From Actinokineospora auranticolor (GTDB lineage Bacteria; Actinomycetota; Actinomycetes; Mycobacteriales; Pseudonocardiaceae), in contig NZ_PTIX01000027.1 in NCBI RefSeq assembly GCF_002934265.1, forward strand, positions 1 through 64,000: a stretch of DNA of 64,000 nt, given 5' to 3'. Positions 31,715 through 40,086 of the stretch are shown here, one piece after another. The notes under the pieces were generated by a model. The model was not told the origin of the DNA and made no database searches. It worked only from the letters and a program-made list of their open reading frames with translations. Position 1 is the stretch's first letter. Each line of letters opens with the position of its first letter. The translations under genes were made by a program, and so were the position numbers.

Positions 31715-33082
31715 GTGCCATCTGCCACCGACGATCTCTCCGTCCTGCACCACTTGCGCCAACGCCTTGCCGCGACCACGTCGCGCACGCGGCGGATGGA
31801 CACCTACTACGACGGCGCGCAGCGGCTCGCCGCGCTCGGGCTGGGCCTTCCCCCGGAGATGCGCCGTCTGCAAGTGGTGGTCAACTGGCCGAGGCTGGTG
31901 GTCGACTCGTTGGCCGAACGCCTGGACCTGGAGGGCTTCCGGCTCGCGGGCGCGGCCGAGACCGACGAACGACTCTGGTCGTGGTGGCAGAGCAACAACC
32001 TCGATGACGAGTCCGGGCTGGCGCACTTGGAAGCGCTCATCGCCGGACGCGCGTACATCACGGTCGGCCCCGGTGACGACGGCGCGGACGCGCCGGTCAT
32101 CACCCCGGAGTCGGCACGCTCCATGATCACCGACGTCGACCCGCGCACCCGCGCCGTGCGCTCCGCCCTGCGGCTCTACACCAGCGGCGGCGGCGGGGAG
32201 CTGTCGGCGACGCTGTACCTGCCCGACCGGACCGTCTACTACGAACGGAGCCGGACCGGGTGGCGGGCGGTCGACGTGATCGCGCACAAGCTCGGCCGGG
32301 TGCCGGTGGTGCCGATCGTCAACCGCGCCCGCATCGGCGACCGGGACGGCCGATCCGAGATGGCCGACGTGATCGGCCTGACCGACGCCGCGTGCCGCAC
32401 CATGACCAACCTGCAAGGCGCGCAAGAACTTCTCGCCGTTCCGCAACGCTACGTACTCGGAGCCACGCGCGCGGACTTCGTCAACGAAGCGGGCGAGCCG
32501 ATCCCGGCGTGGGAAGCCTACATCGGCCGGATTCTGGCTCTGGGCAACGAAGACGCCAAGGTCGGCAGCTTCGCCGCCGCCGACCTGCGGAACTTCGTCG
32601 AGGTCATCAACGCCTACGCGCGGCTCGTCTCCGCCCTGGCGGGACTGCCCCCGCACTTCCTCGGCCTGTCCACCGACAACCCCCCATCGGCGGACGCGAT
32701 CCGCTCCGCCGAAACCCGGCTGGTGAAGCGAGCCGAGCGCCGCGCGCGTGCGTTCGGGTCGGCGTGGGAGGAGGCGATGCGGCTCGGGATGCTCATCGTG
32801 GACGGTTCCATCCCCGCCCACGCCGCCCGGCTGGAGAGCATCTGGCGCGACCCGGCGACCCCCACCTACGCGGCCAAGGCCGACGCGGTGGCCAAACTGG
32901 TCGCCGCCGGAATCCTGCCGGTCGCGGTCGCGTGGGAGGAACTGGGCTACAGCGCCGAGCAGCGCCGCAAGCTCGCCGCCGCGTCCGGTGACGACCCGTT
33001 GGCGCGGCTGCTGGACACCGTGGGCGCCGGTCGCCCCACCGGCCTGGAGATGCCCGCGGCCCCGGCGAGGAACGACCGGTGA
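31715..33082 (+). CDS. phage portal protein, 455 aa
   Basis: The SPP1 gp6-type portal pattern is visible: 'RRMDTYYDGAQRL', 'VVVNWPRLVVDSLAERLDLEGF', 'WWQSNNLDDESGLAHLEALIAGRAYITVG', and a late 'GLPPHFLGLSTDNPPSADAIRSAETRLVKRAER'. It forms the dodecameric ring at the vertex through which DNA passes. GTG at 31715. Confidence 0.9.
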   Translation: MPSATDDLSVLHHLRQRLAATTSRTRRMDTYYDGAQRLAALGLGLPPEMRRLQVVVNWPRLVVDSLAERLDLEGFRLAGAAETDERLWSWWQSNNLDDESGLAHLEALIAGRAYITVGPGDDGADAPVITPESARSMITDVDPRTRAVRSALRLYTSGGGGELSATLYLPDRTVYYERSRTGWRAVDVIAHKLGRVPVVPIVNRARIGDRDGRSEMADVIGLTDAACRTMTNLQGAQELLAVPQRYVLGATRADFVNEAGEPIPAWEAYIGRILALGNEDAKVGSFAAADLRNFVEVINAYARLVSALAGLPPHFLGLSTDNPPSADAIRSAETRLVKRAERRARAFGSAWEEAMRLGMLIVDGSIPAHAARLESIWRDPATPTYAAKADAVAKLVAAGILPVAVAWEELGYSAEQRRKLAAASGDDPLARLLDTVGAGRPTGLEMPAAPARNDR

Positions 33083-33771
33083 ACCTCGCCGAGTACCGCG
33101 CCGCCCAGGACCGCGCGACCGCCCCGGTGGTGGCCGCCACGGTGTCCGCGCTGCGCGGGCTGGCCGGTCGACCGGTCACCCCCTCCGGCTGGTCGCTGCT
33201 GTTGGGGGTGCTGTTCCCGGTCGTGGTGCAGGGCCGACGCGCAACCGGTGAGTTGGCCGCCCGCTTCTACCTCGACCAGCGCCCACCGCTGCCCCGACCC
33301 GCCCCGCCGCTGGACCCACCCCCCTACCGGCGCGACGCGCTCGAACACGCGGTCGCGCGCACCGCCCGCACCCGCATCGCCGACCAGGTCAGCACCCGGG
33401 CCGCGATCAGCGACACCACCGCAGCCGTCGCCCGCCACGTCGTGCAGGCCGGACGCGACGTGATCGTCACCGCCGCGCAGACCGACCGCCTTCGCTGGGC
33501 GCGCGTGCCCACCGGGCGCGAAACGTGTGCGTTCTGCTGGCTGCTGGCCTCACGCGGGCCGGTGTACCGCTCCGGCGACATGACCCGCTGGCACGACCGG
33601 TGTGACTGCCTGGTCATGCCGGTGTCCAACCCCGACGACTGGGAAGGCCGCGCCACCTTCCTTGCCGCGCAACGACTCTGGCGCGACTCCACCGCAGGAC
33701 TGTCCGGGCGCGACGCGCTGATCGCGTTCCGCCGCGCCGTGGCGCGCACTCCCGACCCGACCGCGCCCTAG
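33079..33771 (+). CDS. MuF-like minor capsid protein, 230 aa
   Basis: Starts four bases before the portal stop (GTGA). C-terminal 'RETCAFCWLLASRGPVYRSGDMTRWHDRCDCLVMPV' is the conserved Cys/His motif of phage VG15/MuF-type head proteins. The N-terminal half is helical, as usual. Its role is in head assembly, possibly with proteolysis or DNA ejection; no separate protease gene is seen in the module. Confidence 0.8.
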   Translation: MNLAEYRAAQDRATAPVVAATVSALRGLAGRPVTPSGWSLLLGVLFPVVVQGRRATGELAARFYLDQRPPLPRPAPPLDPPPYRRDALEHAVARTARTRIADQVSTRAAISDTTAAVARHVVQAGRDVIVTAAQTDRLRWARVPTGRETCAFCWLLASRGPVYRSGDMTRWHDRCDCLVMPVSNPDDWEGRATFLAAQRLWRDSTAGLSGRDALIAFRRAVARTPDPTAP

Positions 33772-33844
33772 CCGATCCAACCCCCTGCACGCGCAGGCCC
33801 CCGGCGGGCCGCGTGTCCCCGACCCGCCCCAGGAGGGCCACCCC

Positions 33845-34375
33845 GTGACCACCACCGAACCCACCGACCCCGTCGACCCGACCCCGGACGAGAACGCCCC
33901 CGACACCGTGCCCGCGGCCCCGGCACCCGCCGGTTCGCTGGACGAGCTGCCCGACTGGGCCCGAACCGAGATCCGGCGCGCCCGCACCGACGCAGCCCGC
34001 TACCGCCGCGAACGCAACGCCGCGCAACAGGCGCTGACCACCCGCGACGCCACGGCCGCCGACGCGGACCAGTCCGCCGAGGTGCAGCGGCTGACCAGCC
34101 AGCTCGGCACCGCGCACCGCGACGCGGCGCGGCTGCGCGCGGCCATCGCCGTGGGCATCCCCGCCGACCACGTCACCGACTTCGCCGCCCGCCTGGTCGG
34201 TGACACCGATGACGAGCTCGCCGCCGACGCCGCGCGACTGCGCGAGCTGATCGGGCTTCCCGCCCCCGACCGCACCCGCCCCGACCCGACCCAGGGCGCG
34301 GGCCTGGACAACGCCACCTCCGCCGCGTCGCCCGCCGACGCGTTCGCCGCGTTCGTGCAGGACCGCCTCCACTAG
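33845..34375 (+). CDS. capsid scaffolding protein, 176 aa
   Basis: A low-complexity acidic/Pro start, then a long coiled coil ('ARTEIRRARTDAARYRRERNAAQQAL ... DQSAEVQRLTSQLGTAHRDAARLRAAIAVG') and a small C-terminal capsid-binding end ('DAFAAFVQDRLH'). This is the layout of actinophage scaffolds and its position directly before the capsid gene supports it. GTG at 33845. Confidence 0.8.
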   Translation: MTTTEPTDPVDPTPDENAPDTVPAAPAPAGSLDELPDWARTEIRRARTDAARYRRERNAAQQALTTRDATAADADQSAEVQRLTSQLGTAHRDAARLRAAIAVGIPADHVTDFAARLVGDTDDELAADAARLRELIGLPAPDRTRPDPTQGAGLDNATSAASPADAFAAFVQDRLH

Positions 34376-34396
34376 ACCGACTAGGAGTGAGTCACC

Positions 34397-35323
34397 ATCG
34401 CACCCACCACTCTGGACAACCTGCCAGAGCAGGTACTACCGCCCGAGGTCACCGGACCGATCTTCGAGAAGGCGGCCGACAAGTCCGTCATCGCCCGACT
34501 CAGCGGCAACGTCCCGGTTCCCATCGGCGGCATCGCAGTGCCGGTCAACACCCAGAAGCCGGAGGTCGGCGTCGTCGGTGAGGGCCAGGAGAAGCCCGTC
34601 AGCAACGTCGGCGGCAAGTTCAAGATGTTCAAGCCGGTCAAGCTCGCCACCATTGTCGTGGTCAGCGAGGCATTCGCCCGCGCCAACGTCGGCGGCACGT
34701 ACTCGCGCCTCAGTGACGACCTGGCCGACGCCGTCGCGCGCGGCGTGGACCTGCTCACCCTGCACGGACGGTCCCCGATTGACGGCACGCGCGTGCCCGA
34801 CAAGGAGTACATCGACCAGACCTCCAACCGCGTCGTGCTGGGCTCCACTCCCAGGGATGAAGGCGGCATCGCCGGGGACTTCATCGCCGGGTACGAGCTG
34901 ATCGTCAACGACGAGAGCAGCGACGACTTCACCGGCTTCGCCATGGACAAGCGCCTGCGACCGCGTCTGATGGGCGCGACCGATGTGCAGGGCCGACCCC
35001 TGCTCCAGACCACCGCGAACCTGGCCGATCCGCTTGACGTCGTGCTGGGTCTGCCCGCTGCCTACGCCCGCGCCGTGTCCGGGCGCGTGGGCGCGAGCCC
35101 GGACACCTCCGTGCGCGCCTACGGCGGCGACTGGACCCAGGTTCGCTACGGATTCGCCGAGGAGATGACGCTGCGCGTGTCCACCGAGGCCACGCTGATG
35201 ATCGACGGCGAGGTCGTGTCGCTGTGGCAGCGCAACCTCGTGGGCCTACTCATCGAATGCTGGTTCGCCTGGGCGATCGGCGACGTCAACGCCTTCGCCG
35301 CCTACGAGATGCCCGGAAGCTGA
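34397..35323 (+). CDS. major capsid protein (HK97 fold), 308 aa, non-canonical ATC start
   Basis: Forms the capsid shell. 'FEKAADKSVIARLSGNVPVPIGGIAVPV', 'SNVGGKFKMFKPVKLATIVVVSEAF' and the C-terminal 'LVGLLIECWFAWAIGDVNAFA' fit HK97-type actinophage capsids. The reading frame is closed by TGA at 34388, and no ATG, GTG or TTG occurs before a GTG at 34538, which would delete 47 residues of the conserved N-arm. ATC at 34397, nine bases after AGGAG and beginning 'APTTLDNLPEQV', is the only sensible start. Confidence 0.82.
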   Translation: MAPTTLDNLPEQVLPPEVTGPIFEKAADKSVIARLSGNVPVPIGGIAVPVNTQKPEVGVVGEGQEKPVSNVGGKFKMFKPVKLATIVVVSEAFARANVGGTYSRLSDDLADAVARGVDLLTLHGRSPIDGTRVPDKEYIDQTSNRVVLGSTPRDEGGIAGDFIAGYELIVNDESSDDFTGFAMDKRLRPRLMGATDVQGRPLLQTTANLADPLDVVLGLPAAYARAVSGRVGASPDTSVRAYGGDWTQVRYGFAEEMTLRVSTEATLMIDGEVVSLWQRNLVGLLIECWFAWAIGDVNAFAAYEMPGS

Positions 35324-35335
35324 GGGGAGCCGCCC

Positions 35336-36319
35336 GTGCGTGTGGTCGCGCTCATCCACTTCTACCTCCCGGCACACCGCGCGGGCTCGGAAACGATGAT
35401 GCACGCCATGCTCCGCGCCCTCATCGACGCGGGGCACCAAGTCCACGTGGTCGTGACGTCCCAACCCGTGGGCGAGGACCACTACACAGTGGACGGTGTC
35501 GAGGTGCACCGGGCGGGCGCGGGTGAGCGCATCGTGCCCCGCCTGGTGGCCTCGCTGGCCCCGGACGTGCTCATCACCCACCACCAGGAAACGCCGCACG
35601 CCTCCAAGCTCGGGCGCGACCTGGGGGTGCCGGTGGTGCACGTGGTGCACAACAACATGCACCACACCACATTGTGGCTCCACAAGCGCCCGGACCTGGT
35701 CGTGTTCAACACCCACTGGATTCGCCGCTACTACGCCACCCGGCACCGGGGGCTGCGCTCGATCGTCGTGCACCCCCCGGTGTGGGGCGAGCAGCACGCC
35801 ACCACCCCCGGCGACCGGGTCACCCTGGTCAACCTCAACCGCGACAAGGGCGGTCCGCACTTCTACGAGCTGGCCCGCCGAATGCCCGACGTAGGCTTCC
35901 TCGGTGTCGTCGGCGGGCACGGCGCACAGGTCATCGACCTCAGCGTGCCGAACGTGGAGATCCAGCCGCAGACAGCGGACATGCCTGGTGAGGTGTGGTC
36001 CCGGACCCGGCTGCTTCTCATGCCGTCGATCTACGAGTCGTTCGGCATGGTCGCGGTCGAGGCCGCGCACTCCGGCATTCCCACCATCGCCCACCCCACA
36101 CCCGGCCTGCTCGAATCCCTGTCCTACGCGGGCACCTACGCCGACCGCGATGACCCCGACACCTGGGTCAGCACCATCCGGTCGCTGCTCGACCCCGACA
36201 CCTGGCCGGTCGTGTCGGCGGTCGCGCGCCGCCGCGCCGCCGAGTTGGACCCGCGCGTCGAGCTGGCCGCATTCGTCGCCGAGCTGGAAACCCTGCACAC
36301 CGACCACAAGGGACGCTGA
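35336..36319 (+). CDS. GT4-type glycosyltransferase in the head module, 327 aa
   Basis: A GT-B fold: N-terminal 'FYLPAHRAGSETMMHAMLRALIDAGHQVHVVVTS', C-terminal donor site 'RLLLMPSIYESFGMVAVEAAHSGIPTIA' with the E-x7-E motif ('ESFGMVAVEA'). Located between the capsid gene and the first connector, so the virion itself, for example the capsid protein, is the likely acceptor; capsid glycosylation by adjacent GT genes is known in some mycobacteriophages. GTG at 35336 with GAGGGGAG upstream. Confidence 0.82.
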   Translation: MRVVALIHFYLPAHRAGSETMMHAMLRALIDAGHQVHVVVTSQPVGEDHYTVDGVEVHRAGAGERIVPRLVASLAPDVLITHHQETPHASKLGRDLGVPVVHVVHNNMHHTTLWLHKRPDLVVFNTHWIRRYYATRHRGLRSIVVHPPVWGEQHATTPGDRVTLVNLNRDKGGPHFYELARRMPDVGFLGVVGGHGAQVIDLSVPNVEIQPQTADMPGEVWSRTRLLLMPSIYESFGMVAVEAAHSGIPTIAHPTPGLLESLSYAGTYADRDDPDTWVSTIRSLLDPDTWPVVSAVARRRAAELDPRVELAAFVAELETLHTDHKGR

Positions 36320-36322
36320 CCC

Positions 36323-36478
36323 ATGGAGCTGATCAACACCGTGGGCACCCGCGTCCACGTCCGCGACGAGCTGGCCGCCCGACTCATCGCCGCCGGGTAC
36401 CGCGAACCCACCACCCCCCCGACTCCGGCGCGGCGCACCACCACCCGCGCCAAGCGCACCCGGGGCCGCGGGCAGTGA
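36323..36478 (+). CDS. small phage protein, 51 aa
   Basis: ATG at 36323 three bases after the glycosyltransferase stop; its TGA overlaps the next GTG. 'ELINTVGTRVHVRDELAARLIAAGY' followed by a basic Thr/Arg tail is the pattern of small actinophage head proteins placed before the connector. Probably DNA- or connector-binding. Confidence 0.65.
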   Translation: MELINTVGTRVHVRDELAARLIAAGYREPTTPPTPARRTTTRAKRTRGRGQ

Positions 36479-36870
36479 CCTACGCCGACCCCGAGGACGT
36501 CGCCAAGCGGCTGGGCCGCCCGCTCACCGACCCCGAACGGGAGCTGGCGGCCGTGCTGCTCGGCGACGCCGAGACCATGATCCGCGCGCGCCTGCGCGAC
36601 CTGGACGCCCGCGTCGCCACCGGCCGCATCGCCCGCGACCTGGTCGTCATGATCGAGGCCAACGCGGTGGCTCGGGTGCTGCGCAACCCCTCCGGCTACA
36701 CCTCCGAGACCGCCGGGGACTACTCCTACACCCTCGACACCCGCGCCGCCGCCGGGTACCTCACCATCCCCGACACCGACTGGCGCGACCTCGGCGTCAA
36801 CCCCCGAGGCGGCGCGTTCACCATCCGCCCCGCGCTCGCCCCACCCCCGGAGCCCGACCGCTGGGGGTGA
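36475..36870 (+). CDS. head-tail connector (adaptor), 131 aa
   Basis: Begins 'TYADPEDVAKRLGRPLTDPERELAAVLLGDAETMIRARL', typical of the Gp19/HK97 gp6-type adaptor that binds beneath the portal. Ends 'YLTIPDTDWRDLG'. GTG overlaps the previous stop (GTGA). Confidence 0.8.
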   Translation: MTYADPEDVAKRLGRPLTDPERELAAVLLGDAETMIRARLRDLDARVATGRIARDLVVMIEANAVARVLRNPSGYTSETAGDYSYTLDTRAAAGYLTIPDTDWRDLGVNPRGGAFTIRPALAPPPEPDRWG

Positions 36871-36877
36871 GCCGCTG

Positions 36878-37216
36878 GTGAGCCTGCTCGACCACGGCCC
36901 CGACCACGTCGTGATCTACCCGTCGATGTGGGCGGCCGACCAGGACGGCAACCACGCCTGGCGACCCGGGCCGACCGGGCACCAGGTCACCGCCCGGGTC
37001 CAGCCGATCAGCTCCGCCGACCTGGTCGTCAACGGCCAACAGGTCGCCACCCTGGCCCGGGTCATCACCCGCGACGCACCCGCCGGTCCCTGGGACCGGG
37101 TCGAGTGGGATGGGCGCACCTGGGACGTGATCGGCGAACCCGAGCAACGCGGCGACAGCCCCGCCACCCGCCACACCACCATCGTCATCCGCGCCCGGGG
37201 GGTGAACCGTGGCTGA
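36878..37216 (+). CDS. head-closure protein, 112 aa
   Basis: Small beta-rich protein with 'GHQVTARVQPISSADLVVNGQQVATLARVITRD' and 'GPWDRVEWDGRTWDVIGEPEQR', as in siphovirus head-closure (Ad2-type) proteins. GTG at 36878. Overlaps the next gene by eight bases. Confidence 0.72.
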   Translation: MSLLDHGPDHVVIYPSMWAADQDGNHAWRPGPTGHQVTARVQPISSADLVVNGQQVATLARVITRDAPAGPWDRVEWDGRTWDVIGEPEQRGDSPATRHTTIVIRARGVNRG

Positions 37217-37490
37217 GGTCGACCGCCGCGCCGACGACATCGTCGCGCACCTGCCCGAGGTCCGCGCCGCCGTGCGCGACGCGGCCGACCAGATCGCCGA
37301 CCGCGCCCGCGCCACCCTGGCCGCGCACCGCCGCACCGGCACCGCCGACATCGAGGTCACCCGGGGCCGCACCGACACCACCGTGTCACTCGTGGACGAG
37401 GGCGCGCTGTCCATCGAGTACGGTCACCTCGCCCCGGACGGCACCCCGGTTCAGGGCCTGCGGGTGCTACGCGACGCCGCCGACCTATAA
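37209..37490 (+). CDS. HK97 gp10-like / DUF5403 tail-connector protein, 93 aa
   Basis: 'EVDRRADDIVAHLPEVRAAVRDAADQIADRARATLAAH' followed by small strands fits the DUF5403/HK97 gp10 family, located between head closure and tail terminator. ATG... here GTG start at 37209 inside the previous gene. The following 54 bases lead into the Schlafen-like insertion. Confidence 0.75.
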   Translation: MAEVDRRADDIVAHLPEVRAAVRDAADQIADRARATLAAHRRTGTADIEVTRGRTDTTVSLVDEGALSIEYGHLAPDGTPVQGLRVLRDAADL

Positions 37491-37544
37491 GAGGTGACCC
37501 AGTGCTACACAGGAGGTCACTGAGTATGCGCGAAGCGGGGAGAG

Positions 37545-38621
37545 ATGGCCGGAGACTACGAGTGGCTTACCGCCGCAGTGACGAAGTCCAATCAGCGTTT
37601 GAAAGCTTACGGTTGGGATGACCTCGACCCTTCAACTATCACAGTTTGCCTCGAAGACTTCGAGAACGTCCCACTGGAAAAGATCCGCCTCAGTCTCACT
37701 CATTTCTTTCGACACGTCACCCAATGCGACGAGATCTACTCCCTGGCTTTCAGTCCACTAAAGGGCGAGAAGCAGGTATTTGTACTAGTGGACTTCTTGC
37801 CTGGCGGGATGGTCGAGTCGGAAGGTTTCGCGGAGTACGCTATCCCCTTCTCTGAGGATCATGCGGTTCGCACGATCGAAACGGCCTACACCCCTTTTAG
37901 TGCAATCGTTGACATGATTAGGTTGTCGGATGATTTAGGGGTCACCTGCTGGGAGTATCGAATAGAATTGGGTCACTTGGGCTCGACCGTCGGGGAGTTG
38001 GCTGCGTGCTTGAAACGGGCCATCAGCCTCATATCAATCCCCGGCGACGGCGGGTATGACGCTCCCCGGATTAGCGAGATCACTCACCATCTCAACGCGG
38101 ACAATCTTGACTATCTGATCGGACTAGCCGAGAACCACTGTCTAGAGTTCAAGATGCGGGCCGACTTGAGCAGCGAAGCGGGACGTATCGAGATGGCGCA
38201 AGACGTGGCCCGATTCGCTAACGCCGAGCACTCGGCCCTCTTGATCATAGGTGTCCGAACCGAACGGCTCAACGGCGTTGATACCGCCGAGAAGCTGACG
38301 CCCGTTGATCCGAAAGTCAACTCGCCACAACGATATCGCGCGATTCTCGACGCTCGCATATACCCTCCAGTTCGGGGTTTGCAAGTAGCGCAGAAGCAAG
38401 TCGACCCTGAGCGTTGCATTGTGGTCATCACCATTCCACTACAAAGAGACCAGGACAGGCCATTCCTTGTGCACGGCGCTGTTGTGGACGGCAAGGTGGA
38501 AGGCTCGTTCTTTTCCATCGTCCGGCGACACGATGAAGCTTCGATCCCCATAACCGCTCGTGAGGTCCACGCGATGATGAGTGCGGGGTATCGCCTCCTG
38601 CGCATCGACGGGATATCCTGA
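37545..38621 (+). CDS. Schlafen AlbA_2-domain protein inserted in the tail module, 358 aa
   Basis: The AlbA_2/Schlafen pattern is clear from about residue 195: 'GLAENHCLEFKMRADLSS', 'MAQDVARFANAEHSALLIIGVRTE', then 'ILDARIYPPV' and 'CIVVITIPLQRDQ'. The N-terminal 190 residues are a separate, unassigned domain. The gene is plainly lower in GC than all neighbours and splits the connector module, so it is a late acquisition (moron). Related bacterial proteins act in stress or phage defence by RNA cleavage; here it may exclude competing phages. ATG at 37545 with GGGGAG only two bases away. Confidence 0.75.
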   Translation: MAGDYEWLTAAVTKSNQRLKAYGWDDLDPSTITVCLEDFENVPLEKIRLSLTHFFRHVTQCDEIYSLAFSPLKGEKQVFVLVDFLPGGMVESEGFAEYAIPFSEDHAVRTIETAYTPFSAIVDMIRLSDDLGVTCWEYRIELGHLGSTVGELAACLKRAISLISIPGDGGYDAPRISEITHHLNADNLDYLIGLAENHCLEFKMRADLSSEAGRIEMAQDVARFANAEHSALLIIGVRTERLNGVDTAEKLTPVDPKVNSPQRYRAILDARIYPPVRGLQVAQKQVDPERCIVVITIPLQRDQDRPFLVHGAVVDGKVEGSFFSIVRRHDEASIPITAREVHAMMSAGYRLLRIDGIS

Positions 38622-38654
38622 CGACCGCTTTGGGGGTAGAAGATTACCCGACTT

Positions 38655-39053
38655 TTGCCCTATGTCGACGGCCTGGTCCTGCACCTGCTGCGCGCCGCGC
38701 TCCCGACCACCGTCACCGTCGAGACCGAACTATCGGACCCCTTGCGCCGCATGCCCTACGTGTTCGCCGACGTGGTCGGCGGAGACGAACCGCTCCCGGC
38801 GCATCTGGGCCTGCCCCTGGTGGACGTCGAGTCCTACACCCGTGGCCCCAAGCGGCACGGCGCGGACCTGGCCGAGGCCGTGCGGACCGCGCTCTACACC
38901 GCCTGGGCCGACCAGGTCGTCACGCCGTTCGGACACCTGGCCTCGTTCCGCACGGTGTCCTACCCGCGTGCGCTGCGTCTGACCGGGCAGCCCGCCGAGA
39001 TCCACCACTACACCGGGACATACGCACTGGGCGTTCGTCCCCCACGAGCCTAA
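38655..39053 (+). CDS. tail terminator-like protein, about 132 aa
   Basis: Located where siphoviruses keep the tail terminator, with fitting pattern 'YVDGLVLHLLRAALPTTVTVETELSDPLRRMPYVFADVV' and C-terminal 'VRPPRA'. TTG at 38655 is the first canonical start, but the frame stays open to 38640 and ATT at 38643 ('ITRLLPYVDG') follows GGGGGTAG, so the true start may be non-canonical. The Schlafen-like insertion directly upstream may have removed the original start. Confidence 0.68.
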   Translation: MPYVDGLVLHLLRAALPTTVTVETELSDPLRRMPYVFADVVGGDEPLPAHLGLPLVDVESYTRGPKRHGADLAEAVRTALYTAWADQVVTPFGHLASFRTVSYPRALRLTGQPAEIHHYTGTYALGVRPPRA

Positions 39054-39113
39054 CCAGCGGCCGTACTTCCCCTGTTCGCGAGGCGACTTGCGGGAGGGGG
39101 CATGGTCGCTGAC

Positions 39114-39143
39114 GCGGGTCGCCACACCCTTGTGGAGACCCGC
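39114..39143 (+). promoter_or_regulatory. RBS-containing hairpin before the major tail gene
   Basis: GCGGGTC/GACCCGC (39114-39120 with 39137-39143) continued by CCACA/TGTGG around a 4-base loop, a 12-bp stem with one mismatch. The only Shine-Dalgarno-like GGAG (39134-39137) is in the 3' arm and the TTG start follows two bases later, so translation should need the hairpin to be opened. Confidence 0.5.
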
Positions 39144-39145
39144 AC

Positions 39146-39691
39146 TTGGCGCTCAACGACAACGCAGTCCTCATCCCCGGTACCGGCCGGGTGTACCTCG
39201 CCGCCTCCGGGCAGGCTGCCCCACCGGACCCGCGTAACCCGCTCGATCCCTGGTCGATCATCGGCCACACCTCCCGTGAGGAGGGCTTGACCATCACCCG
39301 CGACAGCGGGGATTCCGAGGTCAAGGGCACGTGGGAGAACCCCGCTCTGCGGGAGCGGCGCGACCCCGCCACGTGGGCGATCACCTTCCAGCTCCACCAG
39401 CTCGACAACAACACCCTCGAACTGTTCTTCGGGCCCGGCGACGTCGACACCGCCGGTGTGTTCGGTGTGCAGGGTTCCGCGCCCCCGGTGGAACGCGCCC
39501 TGTTCGTCCGAATGATCGACGGTGCCGCAGAGGCGGGGTTGTACGTGCCGCGCGTGTCGATCGGGTCCGACGACGACATTTCCGTTGACGTGGAGAACTT
39601 CCTGGCGTTCCCGGTGCGCGCCCAGGTCCTCCAGGTCACCGGCTCCAACCTCATGGAGTGGTTCGCCGCCGGTCTCGGCCGCCCCGCCTGA
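39146..39691 (+). CDS. major tail protein, 181 aa
   Basis: 'NAVLIPGTGRVYLAASGQAAPPDPRNP', 'IGHTSREEGLTITRDSGDSEVKGTW', and 'NTLELFFGPGDVD' match actinophage major tail tube proteins, which begin with a short strand and a conserved 'L-x-x-x-G-x-x-Y-x-A'. TTG start; translation probably limited by the hairpin described at 39,114. High expression is expected from its role. Confidence 0.82.
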   Translation: MALNDNAVLIPGTGRVYLAASGQAAPPDPRNPLDPWSIIGHTSREEGLTITRDSGDSEVKGTWENPALRERRDPATWAITFQLHQLDNNTLELFFGPGDVDTAGVFGVQGSAPPVERALFVRMIDGAAEAGLYVPRVSIGSDDDISVDVENFLAFPVRAQVLQVTGSNLMEWFAAGLGRPA

Positions 39692-39723
39692 TCACTATTC
39701 CTGTCACGTAAGGAGAACACCGC

Positions 39724-40086
39724 ATGTCCACCGTGATCGGGCTCGACCAGATCCGCGCCGAGGCGCGCGCCAGCATCCAGGACCTAACCGTGGGTCTGAC
39801 GGGTGGCAAGGCCGTGTGTTTGCGCAACGCCTTGCGTATGTCCAAGAAGGACAGAGAGACGTTGACGGCGTTGGGTGAGCGGATCGCGGTCGTCGCGGAG
39901 GCGGGGGACGACGAGGACGCGCTCGTCGCCGCGCTCGCCGACGTCGTGCTCCTGGTCGCGGAGACCAAGCCCACCGCCCGCGCCCTGCTCGCCGAGATCG
40001 GCGGCGATCTGCTCACCCTGACCGGCTTGTTCCGCCGGTATCAGGAGGTGTGCCAGCTCCCGGAACCCTCGGGCTCGATCAGCTAG
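39724..40086 (+). CDS. tail assembly chaperone, first frame, 120 aa
   Basis: ATG at 39724 with AAGGAG upstream. Its position between major tail and tape measure, and 'LRMSKKDRETLTALGERIAVVAE' followed by 'LLTLTGLFRRYQEVCQ', fit the shorter chaperone (gpG-like). The reading frame closes at 40086 after overlapping the next ORF by 37 bases; AGGAGGT at 40043-40049 sits just upstream of the overlap. A -1 shift would continue into the second ORF as in many siphoviruses. Confidence 0.72.
   Translation: MSTVIGLDQIRAEARASIQDLTVGLTGGKAVCLRNALRMSKKDRETLTALGERIAVVAEAGDDEDALVAALADVVLLVAETKPTARALLAEIGGDLLTLTGLFRRYQEVCQLPEPSGSIS

Noticed and set aside
34538-35323. GTG at 34,538 as the capsid gene start
   Set aside because: Would delete 47 residues that look conserved in HK97-type capsids and lacks an RBS; ATC at 34,397 has both.
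37526-37621. 31-codon ORF with strong RBS before the Schlafen-like gene
   Set aside because: Product is too short and basic to assign; kept only as a possible remnant of a gene disrupted by the insertion.
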